64,000 nt of DNA from Actinoplanes oblitus (GTDB taxonomy: Bacteria; Actinomycetota; Actinomycetes; Mycobacteriales; Micromonosporaceae): assembly GCF_030252345.1 (NCBI RefSeq), contig NZ_CP126980.1, positions 7,889,501-7,953,500 on the forward strand, in the 5' to 3' direction. Position 1 is the first letter of the stretch, and each line of letters begins with the position of its first letter. The position numbers were made by a program, and so were the translations under genes. The notes under the pieces were generated by a model. That model worked only from the letters and a program-made list of their open reading frames with translations. It did not search any database and was not told the origin of the DNA. This document shows positions 15,252-24,951 of the stretch, in pieces.

Positions 15252-18182
15252 CTAACCGACCCGGCGGCGGAGATCCCGCCCGCCGGCCACGGCCGCCACC
15301 AGGTAGGGCAGCAGGACCGCACCCGTCCACCAGAGCAGCACACCCCATCGGGGCTGACCCGGCAACGGCAGGTCCGGTGGGTTCACCCCGGCGAGCGGCA
15401 ACGCCCACCCGGTCAACCGCCAGCCGGCCACCCCGACCAGCATGCCCACCAGCACCGCGGCCGTCACCAGCACCGGATAGGTCCAGAACGTCGCCTGCCC
15501 CGCCGGCCCCCGCCGCAGCCCCTGGATCCGCATCGCCACCAGGTCCTCGGTGCGCCGCCCGCGATCCACCGCGACGGTCAGCACCAGCGCGCCCACCCCG
15601 AGCAGCGTCGCCAGCCCGGCCGCCAGCAGATAGAACCCCAGCGACAGCGCCGGCCCCTGCCGGTCCAGCCGCTCCCGCACCGCCGCCGTCCCGGTGTCGT
15701 CCACCACCGTCAGCCCCTGCGCGGTGAGCCGGTCCACCACGTCCGGCGGCGCCGCCGGGTTCAGCCACACCTGCGCGGCCTGGGCGCGTCTGGTCCCGGA
15801 GGTGAGCAGCCCGGTGTATCCCAGGTCCACCAGGTACGCTCGCCGGCCCAGCTGCGGCACGGCCGGCAGCGCGGCGACCGGATCGACGCGCAGGGTGTCG
15901 TCGGCCAGCCCCTTGATCGCCTCGGGGGCCGCTCCGGCGTACGCGATGGGCAGCGGATCCGGCACCCCGGCGGGCCGCAGCCGGGCCACCTCGCCGTAGG
16001 AGGGTGCGACGGTCACCGCGAGGGTGACGCCGTCCGGCCCGGTGGTCAGCTCGCCGGACTTGCCGGCCAGCCACCGGTCCCCCAGCGAGTGGATCGTCAT
16101 CCGCGCCTTGACCTGTGTCGCCCCGCTGCCGCCGACCTGCAGCCCGTTGATCCGGCAGCCGTGGCGGCAGACCAGTGGCTGCTGCCGGTACGTCGCGCGC
16201 CCGGCCCGCAGCCGCCCGAGGTCGACGGTCGCCTCGCCGTCCGGGGAGGAGACGCTGACGCTGAGCTGGAGCCGATCGCTGTCGCTGGTGACGTCGACGG
16301 CGAGTTCCGGCCCCTCGATCACCGTCGGTTCCGCCTCGACCGGGCGCAGCCGCTGCGCCACGGTGGCCGGCGACTCGGCGTCCAGCGGCCAGGTCGCCAC
16401 GGCGGCCAGCGCCCGGCTGTCCACGGCGAGCCCGGCCACCGGGACGTCGGTGCCGCTGGAGAGCTGGGTGACCGCCATCGCCCACCGCCCGTCCGGGTCG
16501 GCCCCGCGCACCGCGGCCAGCAGCTGCCGGGCGGAGACCGGCTGCACGGTCAGCACCCGGGCCGCGCCGGAGCCGAGCCGGGCCTGGGTGTCCCGCCCGC
16601 GCGCCCCGGTGTCGATGGCACAGGCCGCGTAGCCGGCCACCGCGGCGGCCGCCACCAGCAGCGCGAACAGCCGGGACGCGCCGGGCCGGCGGGTGACCTG
16701 CAGGCCGGCCAGGGCCGGGCCGAGGCGGCCGCGGCGGAGCGCCCCGGCGGCGAACCGGCCGAGCACCGGCAGCAGCGCCCGGGACAGCAGCAGGGCCAGG
16801 GTGAGCAGGATCAGGGCGGGCGCGAACAGCCCGATGCCGGTCAGCGAGCCGTCCGACAGCACCAGCTGGACGCCGGTCAGCACGGCGAGCACCAGCAGCA
16901 CCGCCTCGCCGAACGGGACCCGGCCGGCGCCCGGCGCGGGAATCCGCCGGAGCAGCGCGGCGACCGGGCGGGTGAGCTGGCGTCGCTGGGCGGCGACCGC
17001 GGCGAGCAGCGCGATCAGGGCGGCGATCGGGGCGTAGCGCAGCGAGGACCAGTCGGCGGCCTGGCCGACGCCGGGGAACCGGACGGCGGCCACCGCGTTG
17101 ATCAGGACCTGCCCGGCGAGGCAGCCGGCCAGCGCGCCGGCCAGCACCGCGACCAGGCTCTCCCCCGCCGCCAGCCACCAGCGCGACCACCACCGGGCGC
17201 CGCGCAGCGCGACCACCGCCAGCTCGCTCTGCCGGCCGTCGGCGCCGTAGCCGACGGTCAGGTGGATGCTGAAGCAGGCGAGCAGCACCAGCGGCACGGC
17301 CAGCACCGGGACCAGCAGCCGGGACGCGGCCCGGCCCTCGTCGATCCGGTCCAGCAGTTCCGGGATGTCGGTGTCGATCTGCAGGGTGTCGTCGAGCTCG
17401 GCGGCGGCCTGGTCGAGGCGGCGCAGCTCGGCGCGCAGGCCGTCGATCCGGTGCACGTCGAGCACCCCCGGGGCGGCGACCCCGTCGATCGCCATCTCGG
17501 TGCGCACCCGGTCGGTGGCGGGCATGGTCATCGAGGTGGTGAAGACCGGCTCGCCGGAGCCGACGTCGGCGCCGCCGACGAAGTAGCCGTGCCGCCCCCA
17601 GTACGTCCCGCCGGGCTGCACGGCTCGATAGGTCCCCGCCACGACCAGCGCTTTCGGCTTGCCGGCCGGCACGAAGCGCGGGACGCCGGCGGAGCCGTCC
17701 GGGCTGGCGGCGGCCAGGGTGATCTCGTCGCCCGGGGCCAGGCCGAGCCGGTCCGCGGTCCGCTCGCCGAGCAGCACGTCGCTCTCGCCGAACAGGCAGC
17801 GGCCAGCCACTATCGTGACGTGGGCGCAGACGTCCTGCCGGAAGACCAGCCGGGTCGGGTACCGGTCAGTTTTCTCCAGCCCGACGGTCGGCGTCTCGGC
17901 GGAGTAGAAGTAGCGGAAGCCGGGCAGCGCGATCAGGGTGCCGCCGAGGTTGGCGAAGTCGTCGGTGCCGCCGCCGGCCGTCGCGTCCTGCACGCCGCGG
18001 ACGGTAAGGGTCAGCTCGCCGGTGGACGCGGTGGCGACCTGCCCGGCCGCGACCGCCCGGTCGGCGGCGATCAGGTACGCCGGGGCGGCCACCGCCGAGG
18101 CGACCGCCAGCAGCGACAGCAGGGCGAGCGTGACCGCCTGGCCGCGGCGGTGCCAGACCATCGCCAGGACCAGCGTCAGCAT
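15252..18182 (-). CDS. FtsX-type ABC permease, type B, copy 1
   Basis: A 976-residue permease with two FtsX domains. One N-terminal helix (TLALLSLLAVASAVAAPAYLIA) is followed by a large outer domain, three helices around residues 270-400, then four helices, a second outer domain and three C-terminal helices (~850-970). The start at 18182 overlaps the end of the upstream permease by 7 bp. It is a clear paralogue of the permease at 21901-24951 (LVLAMVW.RRGQAVTLALL at the start, TG..LPLAG..PPDLPLP.WPR..G/QPRWG near the end). It is the last gene of the operon. The family exports lipids, peptides or drugs; the substrate here is unknown. Confidence 0.88.
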   Translation of the reverse strand: MLTLVLAMVWHRRGQAVTLALLSLLAVASAVAAPAYLIAADRAVAAGQVATASTGELTLTVRGVQDATAGGGTDDFANLGGTLIALPGFRYFYSAETPTVGLEKTDRYPTRLVFRQDVCAHVTIVAGRCLFGESDVLLGERTADRLGLAPGDEITLAAASPDGSAGVPRFVPAGKPKALVVAGTYRAVQPGGTYWGRHGYFVGGADVGSGEPVFTTSMTMPATDRVRTEMAIDGVAAPGVLDVHRIDGLRAELRRLDQAAAELDDTLQIDTDIPELLDRIDEGRAASRLLVPVLAVPLVLLACFSIHLTVGYGADGRQSELAVVALRGARWWSRWWLAAGESLVAVLAGALAGCLAGQVLINAVAAVRFPGVGQAADWSSLRYAPIAALIALLAAVAAQRRQLTRPVAALLRRIPAPGAGRVPFGEAVLLVLAVLTGVQLVLSDGSLTGIGLFAPALILLTLALLLSRALLPVLGRFAAGALRRGRLGPALAGLQVTRRPGASRLFALLVAAAAVAGYAACAIDTGARGRDTQARLGSGAARVLTVQPVSARQLLAAVRGADPDGRWAMAVTQLSSGTDVPVAGLAVDSRALAAVATWPLDAESPATVAQRLRPVEAEPTVIEGPELAVDVTSDSDRLQLSVSVSSPDGEATVDLGRLRAGRATYRQQPLVCRHGCRINGLQVGGSGATQVKARMTIHSLGDRWLAGKSGELTTGPDGVTLAVTVAPSYGEVARLRPAGVPDPLPIAYAGAAPEAIKGLADDTLRVDPVAALPAVPQLGRRAYLVDLGYTGLLTSGTRRAQAAQVWLNPAAPPDVVDRLTAQGLTVVDDTGTAAVRERLDRQGPALSLGFYLLAAGLATLLGVGALVLTVAVDRGRRTEDLVAMRIQGLRRGPAGQATFWTYPVLVTAAVLVGMLVGVAGWRLTGWALPLAGVNPPDLPLPGQPRWGVLLWWTGAVLLPYLVAAVAGGRDLRRRVG

Positions 18183-21172
18183 CGGTGCAACCCCCGGATC
18201 AGGGGGCGCAACGCGAGCCAGCCCACCAGGCCGAACAGGATCAGGGCGGCCAGCGCGGCAAGTGTCACCACGCCGGGCGACAGCGGCGCCGGCGTGGACA
18301 GCACCCGCCAGCCGTCGGTGAAGGCCGGCACCGGGGTGCCGGTCGCCGCCACGCTCAGGATCGCGGCCAGCACACCGGTCAGCACGCCGGTGACGATCAG
18401 CGCGGCCGGGCCGGAATAGCCGGCCCCCACCGCGACCCGGGCGGGCAGTCCCTGCCGGCGCAGCGCGGTCAGCTGGTCGGCGAGCGAGCGCCGCTCGGCG
18501 GCGATGCCGACCGCGACGGTCACCGCGGCCAGCAGCATCGCCGCCGTCCCGGTCAGCAGCGCGAACCGGACCACCGCGGCCGGGCCCTGCCCGCGCAGGC
18601 GCTCGGCGAGCTGCCCGGCGGTGGTGTCGGTGCCGATGGTCAGGCCGGCGGCGGTGAGCGCGTCGACGATCCCGGACGGGGCGCCCGGGGCCAGCCAGAC
18701 CTGGAACTCGCCGCCCGGGTCGGCGACCCCGGACAGCCGCCGGGTGGCGTCCAGGTCGACCAGCACCCCGGACCGCCCGACCACCGGGAGCGCCGGGACG
18801 GTGGCGGTCACCTGGACCGGGGCCGGTTCCCCGTACGCCTCCAGCAGCGCGTCCGAGTACCGCCACGCCTCCGGGGTGGGGCCGGCCAGCACCACCGGCA
18901 GCGGCCCGCGCGTCCCGGCCGCCCACAGCTCGGCGCCGACGTGCTGCTGGCCACCGGAGTTCCGGTCGGCGATCAGGCGCAGCGCGCCGCCGGTGGCGGC
19001 CACGTCCAGCGCCGACCCGACCGTGCCGGGCCGCCACCTGGCGATGTCGCCCAGTGTCGTAACGTCCAGCACCACCGGCTCGGCCCCGTCCTGGCGCAGC
19101 TCGCGAACGGTGACCGCGGCACCGGGCGGCGGTGGCCGGGTGCGGCCGGTCCGATCGGGTGCCGAGGTGAGCGACCAGTTGACGATCTGGCAGCCGGGCG
19201 CCTCGGCGCAGCCACCGACCGGCACGTCGACGGTCCGCTCGCCGGCGCCCAGCACCCCGAACGAGACGGTGACCGGCGCCCCGGTGGCCTCGTGCCGCAG
19301 GCTCAGGCTCAGCGCCACCGGCTGCGACCCGTCCCGCCGGTAGCGCAGGGTCAGCCGGTCGCCGGTGATCGGTGGCAGGCCGCCCTGGTTCGCCGCGGCG
19401 GTGGCCAGCGGCAGCGCGGTGACCGGGCCGTAGTCCGGGCGCCAGGCGGCGATCGCGGCGAGCCGGGTGGTGTCCACCTCGAGCACCCGCACCTCGCTGT
19501 CCTGGCTGACCACGGCGGCCATCGCCGCCCGGCCACCCGGGTCGGCCCGGCGAACCGCTTCGACGAGCGCGGTGCGGTTGGTGCCGGGCACCGTGAGGAC
19601 CCGGACCGCGCCCAGGTCGGCGGTGCTGCGCTCGGTGCGGGCCGCGCCCTCCGCCCACTGACCGCCGGCCGCCGTCAGGAACCCGGCCACGCCGACCACG
19701 ACCAGCGCGAAGAGACGCTCCGCGCCGGCCGAGCGGGACAGTTGCAGGGCGCTCAGGCCGAGCCGCAGCCGGCCGCCGCGCAGTGCCGCGCGACCGGCGC
19801 GGGCCGCGACCCGCCCCAGCAGCCGGGCCGCGAGCAGCCCGACGGCCAGGGCGACGAGGGCCGGCGCGGCAGCGTCGACGCCCACCGCGGCGCTCCCGGA
19901 CCGGGCCTGGAAGAGCGCGGCCGCGGCGACGGCGAGCAGCAGCGCGTCGGCCAGGGCGGCCCACCACGGGTTGCCACCGGGGGCCACCGGGCGCAGCAGC
20001 GCCGCCACCGGCCGGCGCAGCACCGCGGCCTCGATCAGGGCCAGCACCGCCAGGCCGCCGAGCAGCACCGCGCCGGCCGCGACCGCCGACCAGGTCAGCG
20101 CGGCGGACCGGTCACCGGCGCCGGGGACCCCGCCGATCAGGACCCGGGCCAGCAGGACGCCGATCGGGGCGCCGAGCAGCACACCGAGCGTGAGCGGCAC
20201 CAGGTGCTGGCCCCAGACCAGCCGGAGCACCCCGGAACGGCCGACGCCGCGCAGTTTGAGCAGCGCGGCGTCCGCGCGCCGGGCCCGGGACGTGTAGCGC
20301 CCGGCCAGGCCGATCGCGAACCAGGTGAGCACGACCAGCTGCACCCCGGCGGTGAGCACGCCGCGCAGCACCGTGGACCGGTCCCGCGCGATGGTGCCGA
20401 GCAGCCGGCGGGTGTTCGTGCTGAGCTGCACCTCGTCGACGCCGAGCCGGCCGTCGGCGGCGGCCAGCTCGGCGGCCAGCGCCCGGTCGCCGCGGATCAT
20501 GGCGTCCGGCAGGACGACGTCGTAGACGCTCGTCGCGGTCCACAGAGTCTTGTCGCGGAACGTGGCGACCGGGACGAAGACCGGGTCGAGCCCGCCGGAG
20601 CCACGGAACGGATCGCTCGCCCAGTAGGGCCCGTCCGGGTCCTGCCGGGTGTAGAGCGCGACGACCCGGACGGTGACCGTCCCGGAGACCATCGAGGTCT
20701 GCGTCTCCAGCGTGCCGCCCCGCCCGACGCCGAGCCGCCGCGCCGACTCCTCGCTGATCGCCGCCTCGCCCGGCGCCGACGGGCACCGGCCGTCGAGGCG
20801 GGCGTGCTCGCAGAACCCGTCCCGGAACGCCACTCGCACCGGCACCCCGGACGCGCCGCGCACCAGGGTCAGCGAGGCGAACAGGCCGGTGACCGGCTCA
20901 CCGATCGGCAGGCGCAACCGGTCGCGGACCCGGCCGGCGAACGCCGTCAGCGCGCCGGCCGGATCGCCCGCGGTGTTCACCCCGCGCTGGGCGGTGAGCA
21001 CCCGCTCGGCGGCGCCGGCCGCCGCCAGGTCGGCGGTCGCCGACCTGTCGGCCGAGGCATAGGCGAACCACGGCCCGGCCACCGCGACGGCGGCCGCGAC
21101 GGTGGCCAGCACCAGAATCGTCAGCACCTGTGCGGTCCGGGTCCGCACCGCGCCGAGCACGAGCGCGAACAT
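18176..21172 (-). CDS. FtsX-type ABC permease, type A, copy 1
   Basis: A 998-residue two-domain FtsX permease beginning LVLGAVRTRTAQVLTILVL. It has an N-terminal helix, a large outer domain with a Cys pair (FCEHARLDGRCP), a membrane block around residues 265-420, a second outer domain (CAEAPGCQIVNW) and three C-terminal helices. The partner type-B permease overlaps its 3' end, so they probably form the two halves of one transporter. It is a paralogue of 24948-27941. A 78-bp gap separates it from the ATPase upstream, the only gap of note in the operon, which may mark the duplication junction. Confidence 0.88.
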   Translation of the reverse strand: MFALVLGAVRTRTAQVLTILVLATVAAAVAVAGPWFAYASADRSATADLAAAGAAERVLTAQRGVNTAGDPAGALTAFAGRVRDRLRLPIGEPVTGLFASLTLVRGASGVPVRVAFRDGFCEHARLDGRCPSAPGEAAISEESARRLGVGRGGTLETQTSMVSGTVTVRVVALYTRQDPDGPYWASDPFRGSGGLDPVFVPVATFRDKTLWTATSVYDVVLPDAMIRGDRALAAELAAADGRLGVDEVQLSTNTRRLLGTIARDRSTVLRGVLTAGVQLVVLTWFAIGLAGRYTSRARRADAALLKLRGVGRSGVLRLVWGQHLVPLTLGVLLGAPIGVLLARVLIGGVPGAGDRSAALTWSAVAAGAVLLGGLAVLALIEAAVLRRPVAALLRPVAPGGNPWWAALADALLLAVAAAALFQARSGSAAVGVDAAAPALVALAVGLLAARLLGRVAARAGRAALRGGRLRLGLSALQLSRSAGAERLFALVVVGVAGFLTAAGGQWAEGAARTERSTADLGAVRVLTVPGTNRTALVEAVRRADPGGRAAMAAVVSQDSEVRVLEVDTTRLAAIAAWRPDYGPVTALPLATAAANQGGLPPITGDRLTLRYRRDGSQPVALSLSLRHEATGAPVTVSFGVLGAGERTVDVPVGGCAEAPGCQIVNWSLTSAPDRTGRTRPPPPGAAVTVRELRQDGAEPVVLDVTTLGDIARWRPGTVGSALDVAATGGALRLIADRNSGGQQHVGAELWAAGTRGPLPVVLAGPTPEAWRYSDALLEAYGEPAPVQVTATVPALPVVGRSGVLVDLDATRRLSGVADPGGEFQVWLAPGAPSGIVDALTAAGLTIGTDTTAGQLAERLRGQGPAAVVRFALLTGTAAMLLAAVTVAVGIAAERRSLADQLTALRRQGLPARVAVGAGYSGPAALIVTGVLTGVLAAILSVAATGTPVPAFTDGWRVLSTPAPLSPGVVTLAALAALILFGLVGWLALRPLIRGLHRC

Positions 21173-21250
21173 CGATCCTCCCCGTTTCTCCGGGCAGGTT
21201 ACGCGCTCGACGCCCGCCGTGGTGCCCGCAAGTTCCGGCCTGTGGACAAC

Positions 21251-21904
21251 TCAGCCGCGAGCCCAGGTCGCGGCGCCGTCGACCAGGTGCAGTTCCCGGT
21301 CGCAGACCGCTGCCGCCTCCGGGTCGTGGGTGGCCAGCACCACCGTCGCGCCGCGGTCCGCCTCGGCGCGGAGCAGCTCCAGGACCTTCTGCCGGTTGGC
21401 CGCGTCCAGCTCGCTGGTCACCTCGTCGGCCAGCACCACCTCGCCGCGCAGGGCCAGTCCCCGGGCGATCGCGGCGCGCTGCTGCTGGCCGCCGGACAGC
21501 TCCTCGATCAGCTGGTTGGCCTGCCCGGCCAGGCCGACGGCGGCCAGCGCGTCGGCGGTCCGGCGGCGGGCGTCGGCGGGCGATCCGCCGGTCGCGATCA
21601 CCGCCACCGAGATGTTCTCGGCGGCGGTGAGGATGGCGGCCAGCCCGTTCTCCTGCGGGATCAGCACCACCCCGCGGCCGACCGCGGCGTCCCGGTCGCC
21701 GAGTGGGTCACCGGCCACCGTCACCGCGCCCGAGCGGGGTGCCAGCAACCCGGCCATCGCGCTCAGCAGAGTCGTCTTGCCGGCTCCGGAAGTTCCGGTG
21801 ATCGCGAGCACCTCCCCGGGGCGCGCGCTGACTGTCACGTCGCGCAGCACCGGTTCACCCGTCCCGTACCCCAGATCCACCGACGCCAGGTCCACCGAAG
21901 TCAT
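21251..21904 (-). CDS. ABC transporter ATP-binding protein, MacB/LolD type
   Basis: A 217-residue ATPase that powers the FtsX permeases around it. Walker A is GTSGAGKTT (Lys43), Q-loop IPQENG, signature LSGGQQQRAAIARGLAL, Walker B VVLADEVTSELD and H-loop LATHD. All catalytic residues are present. The ATG overlaps the upstream permease stop by 4 bp (ATGA). It is the only ATPase for four permease genes, two upstream and two downstream, so it probably serves both pairs. Confidence 0.92.
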   Translation of the reverse strand: MTSVDLASVDLGYGTGEPVLRDVTVSARPGEVLAITGTSGAGKTTLLSAMAGLLAPRSGAVTVAGDPLGDRDAAVGRGVVLIPQENGLAAILTAAENISVAVIATGGSPADARRRTADALAAVGLAGQANQLIEELSGGQQQRAAIARGLALRGEVVLADEVTSELDAANRQKVLELLRAEADRGATVVLATHDPEAAAVCDRELHLVDGAATWARG

Positions 21905-24900
21905 CCGTTCCTCCCGTTCACGGTCTTCGCCTCAACGCGATTGCGCAGGTCACGCCCGGTGGCCAGGGCCACCAGGAAGAGCACGGCGGCCACCGCGCCG
22001 CAGGCGCCCAGCATGGCGCCGGGCCGCGGCCAGGCCGGCAACGGCAGGTCCGGCGGGGTGAGCCCGGCCAGCGGCAGGGTCCACCCGGTCAGCGCCCAGG
22101 CGCCCAGGGCGACGAGCAGGCCGACCACCGTCGCGGCGAAGACCAGGACGGCGTACGTCCAGAGCGTCGCCCGCCCGGCGGCACGCCGTCCCAGCCCCTG
22201 CACCCGCAGCGCGGTGAGGTCCTCGACGCGCCGCCCCCGGTCCACCGCCGCCGCGAGCACCAGCCCACCCGCGCCGAGCAGCACCGCGAGACCGGCCGCC
22301 AGCAGGTGGAACCAGAGCGCGAGCGCCGGACCCTGCGCGGCCAGCCGCAGCGCGGTCAGGCCGGCCCGATGGTCGCCGGTGACGGTCAGGCCCCGCGCCG
22401 ACAACCGGTCCACGATGTCCGCCGGGGCCCGGTCGTTCAGCCACACCTGGGGCAGTTGCGCCTCGGCGGCGTCGACCGCCACCCGGTCGGCGTACTCCAG
22501 GTCGACCAGGGTGCCGTGCCGGCCGAGCAGTGGCACCGCCGGCAGCTCGGCGACCGGTACGGCCGGCAGCGGATCGGCGTCCAGCCCGGTCAGCACCGCG
22601 CCGGGCGGCAGCGGACCGGCGTGCGCGACCGGCAGCGGCCACGGCGTGTCGGCCGGTTGCACCCAGGCCGCCGCGGACAGCCCGCCCGAGGCGTCCAGGT
22701 CGATCCGCAGCCCGTCCGGGTCCGCCGCCAGCCTGCCGTTCGCCGCCATCCGCCACCCGCCAGGGTCCCGCAGGCGCTCGGCCGGCACCGCCGTGGCGAC
22801 CGGGTTCACCGTGCCCAGCTCGTTGATCACCACGCGGCCGGTGATGCCGAGCGCGGTGCCGACAGCGGTCAGCCCGATCCCGTTGAGCCGGCAGCCGCCC
22901 TGGCAGAGCCGCACCCGCTGCTGGTACACCCGCCGCCCGGGCTGGAGCAGGCCGAGCTGTACCTCGGTGTCGCCGCGCCCGTCCACCGAGCTCAGCGCCA
23001 GGCTCAGCCGCAGCCGCCGGCCCACGCCCAGGCCGGTCGTGGTGGCCGCCACGCTGATGTCGGTGCCGGCGAAGGCCGCCGGCTCGGCCGCGTCCGGGCG
23101 CAGCCGGGCGGCCACCGCCCGCACCGCCGGAGCGCCGTCCGGCCAGGCGGCGACCGCGGCCAACCGGGTGCTGTCCACCGCCAGGCCACTCGGCACTGCC
23201 GGGCCGCCGCTGGGCAGCCGGCTGACCGCCATCGCGAAGTCGCCGTTCCGGTCGACCGCGCGGACCGCGGCGAGCAGCTGTTGCCGGTAGACCGGCCCGA
23301 TGTCGAGCACCCGGGCGGCGCCGGTGCCGAGGACCGCCTCGACGTCCCGGCCGCGGGCCGCGGTGTCCACCCCGCAGGCGGCGTACCCGGCCACCCCGAC
23401 CGTGGCCACCAGCAGCGCGAACAGGCGTTCGGCGCCGGGCCGGCGGGACAGCTGGAACCCGGCCAGGGCGGTGCCGGGCCGGCCCCGGCGCAGCGCCCGG
23501 GCCGCCCCGCGGGTCAGCACCGGGACCAGCAGCCGGGCCGCCACCAGCGCGAACGCCAGGATCAGCAGGGCCGGGGCGAACAGGCCCAGGCCGGTCAGCG
23601 AGCCGTTCGAGAGGGCCAGCTGGAGGCCGGCGACCACGGCGAGGACCACCACCACCGCCTCGGTGATCAGCACTCGGCGGCCGCGCCGGGCCGGGTTGCG
23701 GCGCAGCAGCGTGCTGACCGGGCTGAGCAGCTGGCGGTGCTGGGCGGCGACCGCGGCGGCCACCGCGGCGACGGCGGCGAGCGGGGCGTAGCGCAGCGAC
23801 GACCAGCCCGGGTCCACGCCGACGCCTGGGAACCGGCTCGCCGCCACCACGTTGACCAGCAGCTGCCCGGCGAGACAGCCGGCCACCGCGCCGGCCAGGA
23901 CGGCGACCAGGCTCTCCCCGGTGGCCAGCCACCACCGGGTCCACCAGCGGGCGCCGCGCAGCGCGACCACCGCGAGCTCGTCCTGCCGTCCCTCGGCCCC
24001 GTAGCCGACCGCCAGGAAGATGCTGAAGCAGGCGAGCAGCACCAGCGGCACGGCCAGCACCGGGACCAGCTGGCGGGCGGCGGCCCGGCCGGCGTCGATC
24101 CGGTCGAGCAGGCCGGGCAGGCCGGTGCTCAGCTGCACCCCGGAGCCGAGCTTGGCGGCCGTGTCGCCGAGCCGGTCCACCCCGGCGCGCAGGTCACCGA
24201 GGCGGTCCACGTCCAGCGCCGCCGGCCCGGCGGTGCCGTCGATCGACACGTCGCTGCCCGGATGGTCCATCGCGGCCACCGTCGCCATGAGCGTGAAGAC
24301 CGGCTCGCCCGGCCCCCGGCCGGGCGTCGCGGTGAAGTAGCCGTGCGAGCCCCAGTACGCCTCGCCGGCGTCCCGGATCGTGTAGGTGCCGACCACGGTG
24401 AGCCGCTGCGGCACCGCCGCCGGCACGTACCCCGGGGTCTGCGCGTCGTCGTTGAACCGGGCCCCGGTCAGCGTGACCGGGTCGCCGGGGCGCAGCCCGA
24501 GCCGGGCCGCGGTGCGCTCGCCGAGCAGCAGCTCACCCTCCCCGGCCGGACAGCGGCCGGCCCGCAGGGTCAGGTGGTCGCAGACGCCCTGCCGGAAGAC
24601 CATCCGGGAGGCGAACTCCAGGCTCGGCTCGATGCCGACGGCCGGATACTCGGTGGCGTAGACGTAGTCGAACCCGGGCAGGTCGACGAGCGCGGCGGCG
24701 ACGGTGGTGAAGTCCAGCGGCGGCGGGGCGAGCGGGTCCGCACCGGCCCGCGGGTTGAGCGACGCGGCGATACTCAGACCCAGCTCGCCGGGGGCGGCGG
24801 TGGAGATCTGCCCGGCCGCGACCGCCCGGTCGGCGGCGATCAGGTAGGCCGGCGCGGCCACCGCCGACGCGACCGCCAGCATCGCGAGCAGGGCCAGGGT

Positions 24901-24951
24901 GACCGCCTGGCCGCGGCGCCGCCAGACCATGGCGAGGACGAGGCCGGTCAC
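21901..24951 (-). CDS. FtsX-type ABC permease, type B, copy 2
   Basis: A 1016-residue permease with the same layout as 15252-18182: N-terminal helix (TLALLAMLAVASAVAAPAYLIA), outer domain with FRQGVCDHLTLRAGRCP, a membrane block, second outer domain with LCQGGCRLNGIG, and three C-terminal helices. It shares long stretches with copy 1, such as AAPAYLIAADRAVAAGQ. It overlaps its type-A partner upstream and the ATPase downstream by 4 bp each, which means translational coupling. Confidence 0.88.
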   Translation of the reverse strand: MTGLVLAMVWRRRGQAVTLALLAMLAVASAVAAPAYLIAADRAVAAGQISTAAPGELGLSIAASLNPRAGADPLAPPPLDFTTVAAALVDLPGFDYVYATEYPAVGIEPSLEFASRMVFRQGVCDHLTLRAGRCPAGEGELLLGERTAARLGLRPGDPVTLTGARFNDDAQTPGYVPAAVPQRLTVVGTYTIRDAGEAYWGSHGYFTATPGRGPGEPVFTLMATVAAMDHPGSDVSIDGTAGPAALDVDRLGDLRAGVDRLGDTAAKLGSGVQLSTGLPGLLDRIDAGRAAARQLVPVLAVPLVLLACFSIFLAVGYGAEGRQDELAVVALRGARWWTRWWLATGESLVAVLAGAVAGCLAGQLLVNVVAASRFPGVGVDPGWSSLRYAPLAAVAAVAAAVAAQHRQLLSPVSTLLRRNPARRGRRVLITEAVVVVLAVVAGLQLALSNGSLTGLGLFAPALLILAFALVAARLLVPVLTRGAARALRRGRPGTALAGFQLSRRPGAERLFALLVATVGVAGYAACGVDTAARGRDVEAVLGTGAARVLDIGPVYRQQLLAAVRAVDRNGDFAMAVSRLPSGGPAVPSGLAVDSTRLAAVAAWPDGAPAVRAVAARLRPDAAEPAAFAGTDISVAATTTGLGVGRRLRLSLALSSVDGRGDTEVQLGLLQPGRRVYQQRVRLCQGGCRLNGIGLTAVGTALGITGRVVINELGTVNPVATAVPAERLRDPGGWRMAANGRLAADPDGLRIDLDASGGLSAAAWVQPADTPWPLPVAHAGPLPPGAVLTGLDADPLPAVPVAELPAVPLLGRHGTLVDLEYADRVAVDAAEAQLPQVWLNDRAPADIVDRLSARGLTVTGDHRAGLTALRLAAQGPALALWFHLLAAGLAVLLGAGGLVLAAAVDRGRRVEDLTALRVQGLGRRAAGRATLWTYAVLVFAATVVGLLVALGAWALTGWTLPLAGLTPPDLPLPAWPRPGAMLGACGAVAAVLFLVALATGRDLRNRVEAKTVNGRNG

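Noticed and set aside
15252..19967. Single 1571-codon permease gene
   Set aside because: Its first half is a shadow of the type-A permease. The real type-B gene starts at 18182 with a proper N-terminal helix.
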